This document shows positions 7,636 to 16,449 of a DNA stretch of 64,000 bases, piece by piece (within the stretch, counting starts at the first letter, position 1; the number at the start of each line of letters is the position of its first letter). A model generated the notes under the pieces. The model was not told the origin of the DNA. It saw only the letters and a list, made by a program, of their open reading frames with translations, and ran no database searches. Origin of the DNA: Pseudomonas brassicacearum subsp. neoaurantiaca (GTDB taxonomy: Bacteria > Pseudomonadota > Gammaproteobacteria > Pseudomonadales > Pseudomonadaceae); assembly GCF_013608025.1 (NCBI RefSeq), contig NZ_VDLV01000064.1, positions 94,365-158,364 of the forward strand. The letters run 5' to 3'. A program made the translations under genes and the position numbers.

Positions 7636-9240
7636 CTATCGACGAACGACCAGATACAAACCAACGGCCACCATGATGCCGGCGGGCCAGTGGCCCAATT
7701 GACTTAACGGACCGCCAGCGGCCAGCACGGCGCCTCCGCCCAGGTGGGCTGCGCCGAGCAATCGCAGGAACCAGTCGTCCTTGCGTCGGTGCCACGGCGG
7801 CGCCGGGTCGTTGGCGTGGGGTTGCGACATGCGTTCGAGCAGGTCACGGGTCATGTTGGCCAGGTGCGGAAGTTGTTCGAACTGGCTCTGGACGTTGCCC
7901 AGCAAGGCTTTCGGACTCATCCGCTCGCGCATCCAGCGTTCGAGGAACGGTTGGGCGGTGTTCCACAAATCCAGGTCCGGGTAGAGCTGGCGGCCGAGGC
8001 CTTCGATGTTCAGCAGGGTTTTCTGCAGCAGCACCAATTGCGGCTGCACTTCCATGTTGAAGCGTCGTGCGGTCTGGAACAGGCGCATCAACACCTGGCC
8101 GAAGGAAATATCCTTCAATGGTTTTTCGAAGATCGGTTCGCACACGGTGCGGATCGCCGCTTCGAATTCGTTGAGCTTGGTCTCGGCCGGCACCCAACCC
8201 GAATCGATGTGCAGTTGCGCGACGCGACGGTAGTCTCGCTTGAAGAAGGCGAACAGGTTGCGGGCCAGGTAGTCCTGGTCTTCGGGGGTCAGGCTGCCGA
8301 CGATGCCGCAGTCGATCGCGATGTATTGCGGGCTCCACGGCTGCACCGTACTGACGAAGATGTTGCCCGGGTGCATGTCGGCGTGGAAGAAGCTGTCGCG
8401 GAATACCTGAGTGAAGAAGATTTCCACGCCGCGCTCGGCCAGCAATTTCATGTCGGTGCGCTGGTCGGCCAGGGTCGCCAGATCGGTGACCTGGATGCCA
8501 TAGATGCGCTCCATCACCAGCACTTTCGGTCGGCACCAGTCCCAATAGACTTGCGGTACGTAGAGCAGCGGCGAGCCTTCGAAGTTGCGGCGCAGCTGGC
8601 TGGCATTGGCGGCCTCGCGCAGCAGATCAAGCTCGTCGAAGATGGTTTTCTCGTAGTCCTGGACCACGTCCACCGGGTGCAGCAGGCGCGCATCGGCGGA
8701 CACCCGCTCGGCCGCGCGGGCAAGGATGAACAGCCAGGCCAGGTCTTGGGCGATGATCGGCTTGAGGCCCGGGCGAATCACCTTCACCACGACCTCTTCA
8801 CCCGTCTTGAGCTGGGCCGCGTGGACCTGGGCGACCGACGCCGAGGCCAGGGGCTCGACATCGAAGCGGCTGAAGACTTCGCTGATCTTCTTGCCCAGTT
8901 GCGCCTCGATCAGCGCCACCGACAGCTTCGAGTCGAACGGCGGCACGCGGTCTTGCAGCAGCATCAGCTCATCGGCGATGTCTTCGGGCAGCAGGTCGCG
9001 ACGGGTCGAAAGGATCTGCCCGAACTTGATGAAGATCGGCCCCAGGTCCTGCAAGGCCAGGCGCAGGCGTGCGCCGCGACTCAGGTCCAGGGTGCGCCGG
9101 GGAAACCAGCGCCACGGCAACACGAAGCGCAGCGCCAGGAGAAACCAGGGCAGCGGCAAGGCGAACAGCAGGTCATCGAGGCGGTAACGGATCACGACGC
9201 GCTGGATGCGCAACAGACGGCGGACGGCAAGCAGCTTCAT
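7636..9240 (-). CDS. ubiB: Ubiquinone biosynthesis kinase-like protein UbiB
   Basis: Atypical kinase/ATPase of the ABC1/ADCK/UbiB family required for coenzyme Q biosynthesis, 534 residues. The family-specific KxGQ motif is KFGQ at 72-75, the Ala-rich nucleotide loop is ASASVAQVHAA near 131, and the catalytic/metal region reads HADMHPGNIFV then AIDCGIVG. Two hydrophobic segments at the C-terminus (about 490-530) anchor it to the membrane. It starts 3 bases after ubiJ ends. Confidence 0.96.
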   Translation of the reverse strand: MKLLAVRRLLRIQRVVIRYRLDDLLFALPLPWFLLALRFVLPWRWFPRRTLDLSRGARLRLALQDLGPIFIKFGQILSTRRDLLPEDIADELMLLQDRVPPFDSKLSVALIEAQLGKKISEVFSRFDVEPLASASVAQVHAAQLKTGEEVVVKVIRPGLKPIIAQDLAWLFILARAAERVSADARLLHPVDVVQDYEKTIFDELDLLREAANASQLRRNFEGSPLLYVPQVYWDWCRPKVLVMERIYGIQVTDLATLADQRTDMKLLAERGVEIFFTQVFRDSFFHADMHPGNIFVSTVQPWSPQYIAIDCGIVGSLTPEDQDYLARNLFAFFKRDYRRVAQLHIDSGWVPAETKLNEFEAAIRTVCEPIFEKPLKDISFGQVLMRLFQTARRFNMEVQPQLVLLQKTLLNIEGLGRQLYPDLDLWNTAQPFLERWMRERMSPKALLGNVQSQFEQLPHLANMTRDLLERMSQPHANDPAPPWHRRKDDWFLRLLGAAHLGGGAVLAAGGPLSQLGHWPAGIMVAVGLYLVVRR

Positions 9241-9243
9241 GCG

Positions 9244-9861
9244 TTATCGCTTGGATTCAAGGGTTCGGGAAAGGCGCTCGAAACGCGCCTCGAGACGTTC
9301 CAGGTCGAGCTTGATCTGGTCCAGTTCATCAAAACGGGCCTGAGCTTCGCGCTGGCCCACGAGGGTACGCGATTCTTCGGCCAGGTATTCACTAAGATTC
9401 TGCCCCAGGCTGGCGAAGCCTTGGCGGTACCAGCGGCTGCGGCTACGCAGGTGACCGCTGAGCAGTTGGGTGGCTACCGGGCCGATCCAGCGGGACACTT
9501 CGTATTCCCAGTCCAGCTCAAGGTCCTGGAGGATCGCCGCCAACTCCAGCAGCACGCCGCTGTCGCCGTCGAGTTCGACCTCGGGGCCATGCAGCACCGC
9601 GGTCTTGTTCTTGCTCAGCGCCAGTTCCAGCAGGCTAGACGCCGGGGCACGCAGCGTGCAGTCGGCTTCGGCTTCCCAATGGGCGGCGAGCATCAGCCCC
9701 TCGTCGCTGGGCAGGATAAACAGCTGCAGCACCGGGCTGCGGCAATCGACGGCAATCACCTTGCCGCTCAAGCGCGCCAGGCGCATCGGCGCCGTGCTGT
9801 CCAGCCGCAGGACCCGGTTGATACCGAGTTCGACGCTGGCGAGCAGGCCGGTGAGCAGCAT
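9244..9861 (-). CDS. ubiJ: Ubiquinone biosynthesis accessory factor UbiJ
   Basis: SCP2-domain lipid-binding accessory protein of the ubiquinone-synthesis complex, 205 residues. The N-terminal half has the SCP2 pattern (GKVIAVDCRSPVLQLFILPS), and the C-terminus is a charged coiled-coil helix (FDELDQIKLDLERLEARFER). Its start overlaps the ubiE stop by one base. The order ubiE-ubiJ-ubiB is the conserved proteobacterial arrangement, which supports the call more than the sequence alone does. Confidence 0.9.
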   Translation of the reverse strand: MLLTGLLASVELGINRVLRLDSTAPMRLARLSGKVIAVDCRSPVLQLFILPSDEGLMLAAHWEAEADCTLRAPASSLLELALSKNKTAVLHGPEVELDGDSGVLLELAAILQDLELDWEYEVSRWIGPVATQLLSGHLRSRSRWYRQGFASLGQNLSEYLAEESRTLVGQREAQARFDELDQIKLDLERLEARFERLSRTLESKR

Positions 9862-10631
9862 CAGGGCTTGATACCGCGGTGCAGGGCGACGATGCCCGAA
9901 GTCATGTTGTGGTAGGTCACCCGGTCGAAACCGGCCTCGACCATCATCGACTTCAGGGTTTCCTGGTCCGGGTGCATGCGGATCGATTCGGCCAGGTAGC
10001 GATAGCTTTCCGCGTCGTTGGTGATCAGCTTACCCATCAGCGGCATGAAGGCGAACGAATAGGCGTCATAGGCCTTGGACATCAGCGCGTTGGTCGGCTT
10101 GGAGAACTCCAGCACCAGCAGCCGGCCACCGGGCTTGAGCACGCGCAGCATCGAGCGCAGGGCGTCTTCCTTGTGGGTGACGTTGCGCAGGCCGAAGGCG
10201 ATGGTCACGCAGTCGAAGTGGTTATCCGGGAACGGCAGCTTTTCGGCATCGGCCTGGACGAACTCGACGTTGCCGGCCACACCCAGGTCCAGCAGGCGGT
10301 CGCGGCCGACCTTGAGCATCGATTCGTTGATGTCGGCGAGCACTACGTGGCCGGTCGGGCCGACGATGTGCGAGAACTTCTTGGTCAGGTCGCCCGTGCC
10401 GCCGGCGATGTCCAGCACGCGATTGCCGCTGCGCACGCCCGACAGCTCGATCGCGAAACGCTTCCAGAGGCGATGCATGCCGCCCGAAAGCAGGTCGTTC
10501 ATCAAGTCATACTTGGCGGCCACCGAGTGGAAAACCTCAGCGACTTTTTCCGCCTTCTGGCTTTCCGGCACGTTCTTGAAGCCGAAGTGTGTGGTGGGTT
10601 CGGCATCGCTGCCTTTGCGCTGATCAGTCAT
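9861..10631 (-). CDS. ubiE: Ubiquinone/menaquinone C-methyltransferase UbiE
   Basis: SAM-dependent C-methyltransferase of ubiquinone (and menaquinone) synthesis, 256 residues. SAM motif I is VLDIAGGTGDLT, followed by ADINESML and the UbiE signature YDLMNDLLSGGMHRLWK. The ATG at 10631 (MTDQRKGSD) is preferred over an upstream in-frame start that would add 21 atypical residues. It is probably the first gene of the ubiE-to-rsmE transcription unit. Confidence 0.96.
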   Translation of the reverse strand: MTDQRKGSDAEPTTHFGFKNVPESQKAEKVAEVFHSVAAKYDLMNDLLSGGMHRLWKRFAIELSGVRSGNRVLDIAGGTGDLTKKFSHIVGPTGHVVLADINESMLKVGRDRLLDLGVAGNVEFVQADAEKLPFPDNHFDCVTIAFGLRNVTHKEDALRSMLRVLKPGGRLLVLEFSKPTNALMSKAYDAYSFAFMPLMGKLITNDAESYRYLAESIRMHPDQETLKSMMVEAGFDRVTYHNMTSGIVALHRGIKP

Positions 10632-10785
10632 ATCGCGGTCACCAAAAAAGAATGCGGGACATTCTAATCCCGGTGGAGGGCTTTGTCTTGGCAAGGCTGC
10701 AGGTAAGATGAGCTACCGCCCGGACGTTTTGACGCAGGCAGGGTCTGAACGTTCAGGCAAGTCCCGACCAAGCAGGAGTTATCAG

Positions 10786-11061
10786 ATGGCCCGTATTACC
10801 GTTGAGCGTGCCCATGGCCTGGGCAAGGAAGCGGCCCGCGAAAAGGCCGACAAGTTGGCCCGCAAACTCTCCGACAGCTATGGCCTGGAGCCTCAGTGGG
10901 AGGGCGACACGCTCAAGCTCAAGCGTTCCGGGGTCAAGGGTGAGGTGCATGTGGGCGAGGATTCGATTCGCGTCGACGTGGAGTTGGGGATGTTGATGTC
11001 GGCCATGAGCGGCACGATCAAAGGGGAAATCGAAAAGGCGCTGGATAAGGCGTTGGCTTGA
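10786..11061 (+). CDS. PHA-system-associated small protein (PHA_gran_rgn family)
   Basis: Small 91-residue protein (MARITVERAHGLGKEAAREK...) of the family annotated as polyhydroxyalkanoic acid system protein, found next to phaI/phaF in pseudomonads. It is mixed alpha/beta with no catalytic motif. Function is unknown; the family name rests on gene neighbourhood. The ATG at 10786 follows AGGAG by about 10 bases. It diverges from ubiE and lies upstream of phaI. Confidence 0.85.
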   Translation: MARITVERAHGLGKEAAREKADKLARKLSDSYGLEPQWEGDTLKLKRSGVKGEVHVGEDSIRVDVELGMLMSAMSGTIKGEIEKALDKALA

Positions 11062-11112
11062 TTGATCGCGAGGGTGGGTGGAATGCATGACTCAAGTTCC
11101 CCACCCATCCAA

Positions 11113-11203
11113 CTGTGGGAGCGAGCTTGCTCGCGATTGCATTACTTCAGTCACATCAAGGTCGACTGATACTCCGCCATCGCGAGCAAGCTCGCTCCCA
11201 CAG
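11113..11203. repeat. REPIN, type A, upstream of phaI
   Basis: A complete inverted REP pair whose centre includes TCAGTCACATCAAGG, resembling the centres of other copies. It separates the small PHA protein gene from phaI, leaving about 128 bases for the phaI promoter. Confidence 0.9.
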
Positions 11204-11331
11204 GGGAAGTCATCGCCCTTGGGTTTTGTGTCAGTTGTTAGGGTGCCCTTTCTAATTATTGTCACTACTTTGTGCCTGAGCCCGACCGTGTGCGGGCAGT
11301 TCCTCAAACCTTTTTTCGAGTGAGGTGCACC

Positions 11332-11754
11332 ATGGCCAAAGTTATCCTGAAGAAAAAAACCGACGTTGAATCTTCCACGCTCAGCGACGTGAAAATGTAC
11401 GCGCGCAAGATCTGGCTGGCTGGCCTGGGCGCCTACACGAAGGTCGGCCAGGAAGGCAGCGAGTACTTCCAGGAGTTGGTAAAGGCAGGCGAAGTTATTG
11501 AAACCAAAGGCAAAAAGAAGATTGCCGGGAAACTTGAAGCGGCCAACAGCGAACTGATCGAAGCCAAGACCGACGTCAATACGTTCAAGGCTCGGGTTGA
11601 AGTTCAACTCGACAAAGTCGAGAAGGTATTCGACGCGCGTGTTGCAAGTGCCTTGAATCGTATCGGCATTCCGTCTAAACATGACGTTGAGGCACTCTCT
11701 GCTAAGCTCGATGAGCTGACGGCATTGCTCGAACGTGTCGCGCGTAAACATTAA
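11332..11754 (+). CDS. phaI: PHA granule-associated phasin PhaI
   Basis: Phasin coating medium-chain-length PHA granules, 140 residues. The domain begins after a Lys-rich N-terminus with MYARKIWLAGLGAYTKVGQEG, the hallmark of PhaI/PhaF-type phasins, then an amphipathic helix and a C-terminal coiled coil (VEALSAKLDELTALLERVA). The ATG at 11332 follows GTGAGGTG. It is co-transcribed with phaF, 10 bases downstream. Confidence 0.95.
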   Translation: MAKVILKKKTDVESSTLSDVKMYARKIWLAGLGAYTKVGQEGSEYFQELVKAGEVIETKGKKKIAGKLEAANSELIEAKTDVNTFKARVEVQLDKVEKVFDARVASALNRIGIPSKHDVEALSAKLDELTALLERVARKH

Positions 11755-11764
11755 GGAGAACGGG

Positions 11765-12682
11765 ATGGCTGGCAAAAAAATCACCGAAAAAGAAGGCAGC
11801 TCGTGGGCCGGGAAGATTGAAAAGTACTCCCGCAAAATCTGGCTTGCTGGTTTAGGCGTGTACTCGAAGATCGACACTGACGGCAGCAAACTCTTCGAGT
11901 CCCTGGTTAAGGACGGCGAGAAAGCCGAAAAACTCACCAAGACGGCGATCGGTAAACAAGTCGATGCGGCTGCGGTCTCTGCCGAATCCGCCAAGTCGAG
12001 AATCGGCGGCGTGAAGGATCGGGCGATGGGCAAGTGGGACGAGCTGGAGGGAGCTTTCGACAAGCGCCTGAACAGCGCGATTTCCCGCCTGGGCGTGCCA
12101 AGCCGCAATGAAGTCAAGGAACTGCACAACAAGGTCGACACCCTGACCAAGCAGATCGAAAAACTCACCGGTGCCAAGGTCACGCCAGTCGCGACCAAGG
12201 CTACGGCAACCAAGACGGCGGCGGCCAAGCCTGCGGCGAAGACGGCAGCCAAGCCACTGGTCAAGGCAGCGGCCAAACCGGCAGCGAAAGCCGCCGCCAA
12301 GCCCGCGGCCAAAACCGCAGCGGCGAAACCGGCAGCGAAGGCAGCGGCCAAACCAGTAGCGGCCAAGGCAGCAGCCAAACCCGCCGCTAAGCCTGCGGCC
12401 AAAACCGCGGCCGCCAAACCTGCCACCGCCAAACCCGCGGCCAAGCCAGCGGCAAAAGCGCCGGCCAAACCTGCGGCAAAAGCAGCAGCCAAACCCGCCG
12501 CAGCGAAGAAGCCTGCCGTGAAAAAACCGGCCGCCCCCAAGGCAGCCGCACCGAAGGCGCCAACCGCCACCGCCAAACCGGCAACACCTGCGGTGAGCAC
12601 GGCGAACTCCGCCTCGGCTCCGGCCCCGGTTGCCACGCCAACACCTGCGCCGACCCCATCGACGCCACCCACCCAGTCCTGA
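11765..12682 (+). CDS. phaF: PHA granule-associated phasin PhaF with histone-like tail
   Basis: Bifunctional phasin of 305 residues. Residues 1-140 form a phasin domain (KIEKYSRKIWLAGLGVYSK) homologous to PhaI, followed by a short coiled coil (LHNKVDTLTKQIEKLTG). From about 150 to 265 there are repeated AAKPAAK-type units like histone H1, and then a Pro/Ala/Thr-rich end. In P. putida, PhaF binds DNA through this tail and helps distribute granules at division; I infer the same here. A strong terminator follows. Confidence 0.96.
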   Translation: MAGKKITEKEGSSWAGKIEKYSRKIWLAGLGVYSKIDTDGSKLFESLVKDGEKAEKLTKTAIGKQVDAAAVSAESAKSRIGGVKDRAMGKWDELEGAFDKRLNSAISRLGVPSRNEVKELHNKVDTLTKQIEKLTGAKVTPVATKATATKTAAAKPAAKTAAKPLVKAAAKPAAKAAAKPAAKTAAAKPAAKAAAKPVAAKAAAKPAAKPAAKTAAAKPATAKPAAKPAAKAPAKPAAKAAAKPAAAKKPAVKKPAAPKAAAPKAPTATAKPATPAVSTANSASAPAPVATPTPAPTPSTPPTQS

Positions 12683-12693
12683 TCTCCAGGACT

Positions 12694-12729
12694 AAAAAAC
12701 GCCCGGCCTGTGAAGGTCGGGCGTTTTTG
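12694..12729 (+). terminator. Rho-independent terminator of phaI-phaF
   Basis: The stem ACGCCCGGCC / GGTCGGGCGT (one G-T pair) around a 6-base loop is followed by five T residues. It lies 12 bases after the phaF stop. The A run before the stem lets it also act weakly on transcription arriving from phaD. Confidence 0.9.
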
Positions 12730-12746
12730 TGTGCATCCTATTCAAA

Positions 12747-12836
12747 CTGTGGGAGCGAGCTTGCTCGCGATAGCGGTGGGTCAGCCACATTGATGTTTGA
12801 TGTGCGACCGTCATCGCGAGCAAGCTCGCTCCCACA
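12747..12836. repeat. REPIN, type A, between convergent phaF and phaD
   Basis: An inverted REP pair in the gap between the two convergent PHA operons. The centre reads GATAGCGGTGGGTCAGCCAC then ATTGATG, close to the consensus centre of the set. Confidence 0.9.
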
Positions 12837-12857
12837 ATGGGTTTGCCACTGCCATGG

Positions 12858-13478
12858 TTATTCGTGCTCTTCCAGATACCGCAACGCCATCTGCTCGGTC
12901 GCGACCTTGATCGCCGGCGGTAGGTGCGGCGCCACCAGCATCATGACCTGATAGACCACCAGGCGAACGTCGCCTTCGCGATCCAGGATTCTCTGGTAAT
13001 CCAGCGAGAACAACAGGGTCATGGTGATCTGCTCCACCAGTTGCCCCAACGCTTGGGTGTCACTGACCAGCAATCCCTGGGCCTTGAGCTGCGCCAGCAA
13101 CGAGGCCAGGGTTCGCTTCAGGGCGTTGAGCAACTGACGGATACCCTTGGCCAGTTTCGGCAGGCGACCGGCCAGGTTCGACAGGTCCTGGAACAAGAAC
13201 CGGTATTGGGCCAGGCGTTCGACGATCAGGTGCAAGAACAACCAATAGTCCTCCGGCGCCAATTGCGCATCGGCCGGAGGGTCCAGCAATGGCGCCAGCT
13301 CGGCCTGGAATCGCTCGAACAACCCGAGGATCAGTGGCTCCTTGCCATGGAAGTGGTAGTAGAGGTTGCCAGGACTGATGCCCATTTCATTGGCGACTTC
13401 CAGGGTGGAAACGTTCGGTTCGCCCTTCTCGTTGAACAACTGCAGGGCACATTCGAGGATACGGTCGCGGGTTTTCAT
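12858..13478 (-). CDS. phaD: TetR-family regulator PhaD
   Basis: Transcriptional regulator of the PHA genes, 206 residues. There is an N-terminal TetR helix-turn-helix (about 7-50: STLEVANEMGISPGNLYYHF) and an all-helical ligand-binding domain. In P. putida, PhaD activates phaC1 and phaI and senses a fatty-acid CoA; this is assumed here. The ATG at 13478 (MKTRDRILE) gives the standard length. It is the last gene of phaC1-phaZ-phaC2-phaD. Confidence 0.95.
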   Translation of the reverse strand: MKTRDRILECALQLFNEKGEPNVSTLEVANEMGISPGNLYYHFHGKEPLILGLFERFQAELAPLLDPPADAQLAPEDYWLFLHLIVERLAQYRFLFQDLSNLAGRLPKLAKGIRQLLNALKRTLASLLAQLKAQGLLVSDTQALGQLVEQITMTLLFSLDYQRILDREGDVRLVVYQVMMLVAPHLPPAIKVATEQMALRYLEEHE

Positions 13479-13538
13479 CCGGTCTTCTTGGTGATGGAGT
13501 TGTTCCACGGCCAATAGCGTGGCCGTGGGATGAGGTGT

Positions 13539-15221
13539 TCAGCGGACTCGCACGTAGTTTCCAGGCGCCGCTTCCAGGGGCGGGTAGTTCGCGTTACCCA
13601 GGGCCATCCGGGTTTCGTGCTGGGCACCGGAGCGCTCCTGGATCCAGCCCAGCCATTGGGTCCACCAACTGCCCTCGATGTGCTTGGCGTCGTAATACCA
13701 CGCCCGTGGATCGCCGCTCAGCTTCGGATTTTCGATGTAGTTGGCCTTGGGGTTGCCCGGTGGATTAAGGATGCTCTGGACATGACCACTGTTGGACAAG
13801 ACGAAGCGACGATCACCTCCCAGCAACAGCGTCGAACGATAGACCGCATCCCAGGGCGTGATGTGATCGTTGATACCGGCCACGCTGAAGCTGTCCACCG
13901 TGACTTTTTGCAGGTCGATCGGCGTGCCGCATACCTCCAGGCCGCCCGCGTGGGTCAGCGGGTTGTGCTTGAAGAAGTCCAGCAGGTCGCCGTGATAGGC
14001 CGCCGGAAGCCGGGTGCAGTCGTTGTTCCAGTAGAGGATGTCGAACGCCGGTGGCTCCTTGCCCAGCAGGTAATTGTTGACGAAATAGGTCCAGATCAAA
14101 TCGTTGGGACGCATCCACGCGAAGACACGGGCCATGTCGCGGCCGTCGAGAATGCCCTTCTGGTAGGAGCGACGCTTGGCGGCCTCGAGGGTCTGTTCGT
14201 CGATGAACAACGTGGCCGGGCTTTCGATTTCGCTGTCCAGCAGGCTCACCAGGTACGTGGCGCTGGCGACCCGGCGCAATTGACGCTTGGCCTGCAAGTG
14301 ACCTTGCAGGGCGGCGATGGTCATGCCGCCGGCGCAAGCGCCCATGAGACTGACTTCGCGCGCGCCAGTGATCGCCCGGCAGACGTTCATGGCCTCTTCC
14401 GTTGCCTCGACATAGCTGGACAGGCCCCACTCGCGATGGCGCACGTCGGGGTTGCGCCAACTGATGATGAATACCTGCAAGCCATTTTTCAGTGCGTATT
14501 GGACAAAGCTGTTGGACGGGCTGAGGTCGAAAATATAGAACTTGTTGATCTGCGGCGGCACGATCAGCAGCGGTCTTGCGTACTGCTTTTCGCTCATCGG
14601 CTTGTACTGGATCAGCTCCAGCAACTCATTGCGAAACACCACCGCGCCGGGGGTGGTCGCCAGGGTCTTGCCGACTTCGAAGGCCTGGGGCGTGACCTGC
14701 CGGGGCAGGCCGTCGTTGTGCAGCAGGTCGTCCACCAAGTGGCTGAGCCCGCGGATCAGGCTGGTGCCGCCGGAGTTGAACAGTTCCTTGATCGCCAGTG
14801 GGTTGAGCAAGGTGTTGGACGGCGATACGGCGTCGTTGAGCAAGGAAAAAGTGAAATGCGCGCGGGCACGATCATCCGGGCTCATGTCACTTTCGTCGAT
14901 CCAGCTCTTGACCTGTTTTTGCCAGCTCAGGTACGCCTGCAAGCTACGACGATAGAACGGGTTGAGCTGCCACGTGGGATCGGCGAAGCGCTTGTCGTCG
15001 GGGTTGGTGGGGTGCAGGGTTTCGCCCAGCAACACCCGGCCCAGTTGACTGCCCAGGCGCAACGCGTGCCGCACGCTGTGCACCGGGTTGCGCAAGCCAT
15101 GGGCGGCAACGTTGCGCAGGGTCGAAAGCAGGTCGCTGCCCCGCAAGCCGGTGACCGCGCTTTGAGCATTGATGAAACTGGCAGGGGCGGGCATGGAGCC
15201 CTTCGCCGGTCTGTCGCGCAT
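13539..15221 (-). CDS. phaC2: Class II poly(3-hydroxyalkanoate) synthase PhaC2
   Basis: Polymerises medium-chain-length 3-hydroxyacyl-CoA into PHA. It has 560 residues, the usual length. The lipase-like box is GACAGG with nucleophile Cys296. The rest of the triad is Asp452 (in NDHITPW) and His480 (in SNSGHIQSI). A clear AAGGAG site precedes the ATG at 15221. It is clearly paralogous to PhaC1 in the same operon. Confidence 0.97.
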   Translation of the reverse strand: MRDRPAKGSMPAPASFINAQSAVTGLRGSDLLSTLRNVAAHGLRNPVHSVRHALRLGSQLGRVLLGETLHPTNPDDKRFADPTWQLNPFYRRSLQAYLSWQKQVKSWIDESDMSPDDRARAHFTFSLLNDAVSPSNTLLNPLAIKELFNSGGTSLIRGLSHLVDDLLHNDGLPRQVTPQAFEVGKTLATTPGAVVFRNELLELIQYKPMSEKQYARPLLIVPPQINKFYIFDLSPSNSFVQYALKNGLQVFIISWRNPDVRHREWGLSSYVEATEEAMNVCRAITGAREVSLMGACAGGMTIAALQGHLQAKRQLRRVASATYLVSLLDSEIESPATLFIDEQTLEAAKRRSYQKGILDGRDMARVFAWMRPNDLIWTYFVNNYLLGKEPPAFDILYWNNDCTRLPAAYHGDLLDFFKHNPLTHAGGLEVCGTPIDLQKVTVDSFSVAGINDHITPWDAVYRSTLLLGGDRRFVLSNSGHVQSILNPPGNPKANYIENPKLSGDPRAWYYDAKHIEGSWWTQWLGWIQERSGAQHETRMALGNANYPPLEAAPGNYVRVR

Positions 15222-15332
15222 GAGTCAACTCCTTCGTCATCAAGCTAAAAACAAACACACCGAACCAGACAACATAGACGCTGTTTCGGGTAGTTGCGTG
15301 ATCCGGCGTCCTGCCAGGCGCTAATGAGGGTG

Positions 15333-16190
15333 TCAGCCGCCACCCAGCGGTGCGGGATGCGGATGCATGACCGCGCGCTGACGTTCTTCCTCCAGAAATT
15401 TCATGATGATCGGTGCCACGGCCTCGGCCCGGGTAATCAGGAACAGATGGCCGTCATCGATGATGTGCAATTGCGAATTGGGGATGCGCCAGGCCAGCAT
15501 GCGCATGTTGATCAAGGGGATCAGCGGGTCGTCGTCACCGGCCAGGATCAGGGTCGGCTGGTGGATCTTGTGCAGCCAGTGGATGCTGGTCCAGCCTAGT
15601 CCCGCGAAGAGTTGCCAGTAATAACCGAGCTTGCCCGCCGAACGCACCTTGGCGGCATGACGGGCCGCCAGGCTTGGATCGCGGCGGAACGAGCCGCCGT
15701 AGATCAGCGGGGCGATGCGCATCACATGGGACGGCTGCACGTAGCGCCGGGGACTGGCCATCATCCACAGCACCTTCGGCTTGCCCGGCACCATCACCGC
15801 GCCGGCGGCGGTCGCCGCCAACACGAGCTTCTTGCAGCGCTCCGGATAGTCATGGGCAAACTGCTGTGCTAGGGCGCCACCCCAGGACACGCCGATGACA
15901 TTGACCTGCCCGTAGTCGAGATAGTCGAGCATCCGTGCCGTGAGTTTCGCCAGGCCAGGGAAGCGGTACGGTCGGCTCGGCGTCGACGAACCACCGACCC
16001 CGGGCACGTCGAAGGCAATCACTTCCAGGTCCGGATCCAGGGCTTCGATGAACGGAAACACCAGCTCCAGGTTGGCGCCGATGCCATTGAAAATCAGCAG
16101 CGGCGTCAAGTGAGGCTTGCCGGGACGTACCGCGGTGCGCAAGGTCTGGCCATCCAGGTCGACGGTACGAAAGATGTACGGTTGCGGCAT
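15333..16190 (-). CDS. phaZ: Intracellular PHA depolymerase PhaZ
   Basis: Alpha/beta hydrolase that degrades stored mcl-PHA, 285 residues. The nucleophile elbow GVSWGG puts Ser at 102, with Asp221 in GDDDPLIPL and His248 in IDDGHLFL; these are the same positions reported for P. putida PhaZ. It sits between the two synthase genes, the classic arrangement. Confidence 0.97.
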   Translation of the reverse strand: MPQPYIFRTVDLDGQTLRTAVRPGKPHLTPLLIFNGIGANLELVFPFIEALDPDLEVIAFDVPGVGGSSTPSRPYRFPGLAKLTARMLDYLDYGQVNVIGVSWGGALAQQFAHDYPERCKKLVLAATAAGAVMVPGKPKVLWMMASPRRYVQPSHVMRIAPLIYGGSFRRDPSLAARHAAKVRSAGKLGYYWQLFAGLGWTSIHWLHKIHQPTLILAGDDDPLIPLINMRMLAWRIPNSQLHIIDDGHLFLITRAEAVAPIIMKFLEEERQRAVMHPHPAPLGGG

Positions 16191-16239
16191 GCTTCAAGCC
16201 CTGTGGGTTGGGTCGCTGTCTTTCATTTTTCCCGATCCC

Positions 16240-16331
16240 CTGTGGGAGCGAGCTTGCTCGCGATGACGGCGGCACGTTCAGCATCAATGTCTACTGACGC
16301 ACCGCAATCGCGAGCAGGCTCGCTCCCACAC
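16240..16331. repeat. REPIN, type A, between phaC1 and phaZ
   Basis: An inverted REP pair inside the phaC1-phaZ gap (259 bases). The hairpin in the transcript could change relative mRNA stability of phaC1 and phaZ; that is inference. One arm varies (GCGAGCAGGCTCGC). Confidence 0.88.
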
Positions 16332-16449
16332 TGGATCTGCTGCGAACATGAGTTTGCGTTCGCCAGCGCTGTGGGCCTTACATGTCCATGTCGGCTGCCG
16401 GAGTGCTTTCGTGAGCAAGCCCACCCCCGCAGCAGACGAGTTGCATCCA

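Noticed and set aside
7744..9915. Long plus-strand frame (723 codons) opposite ubiB and ubiJ
   Set aside because: Same shadow effect; composition is rich in His, Gln and Val with no motifs, and the minus strand encodes clear UbiB/UbiJ.
11092..12672. 526-codon minus-strand frame, Ala/Gly/Leu-rich, opposite phaI and phaF
   Set aside because: The apparent hydrophobic repeats are the reverse reading of the PhaF AAKPA tail.
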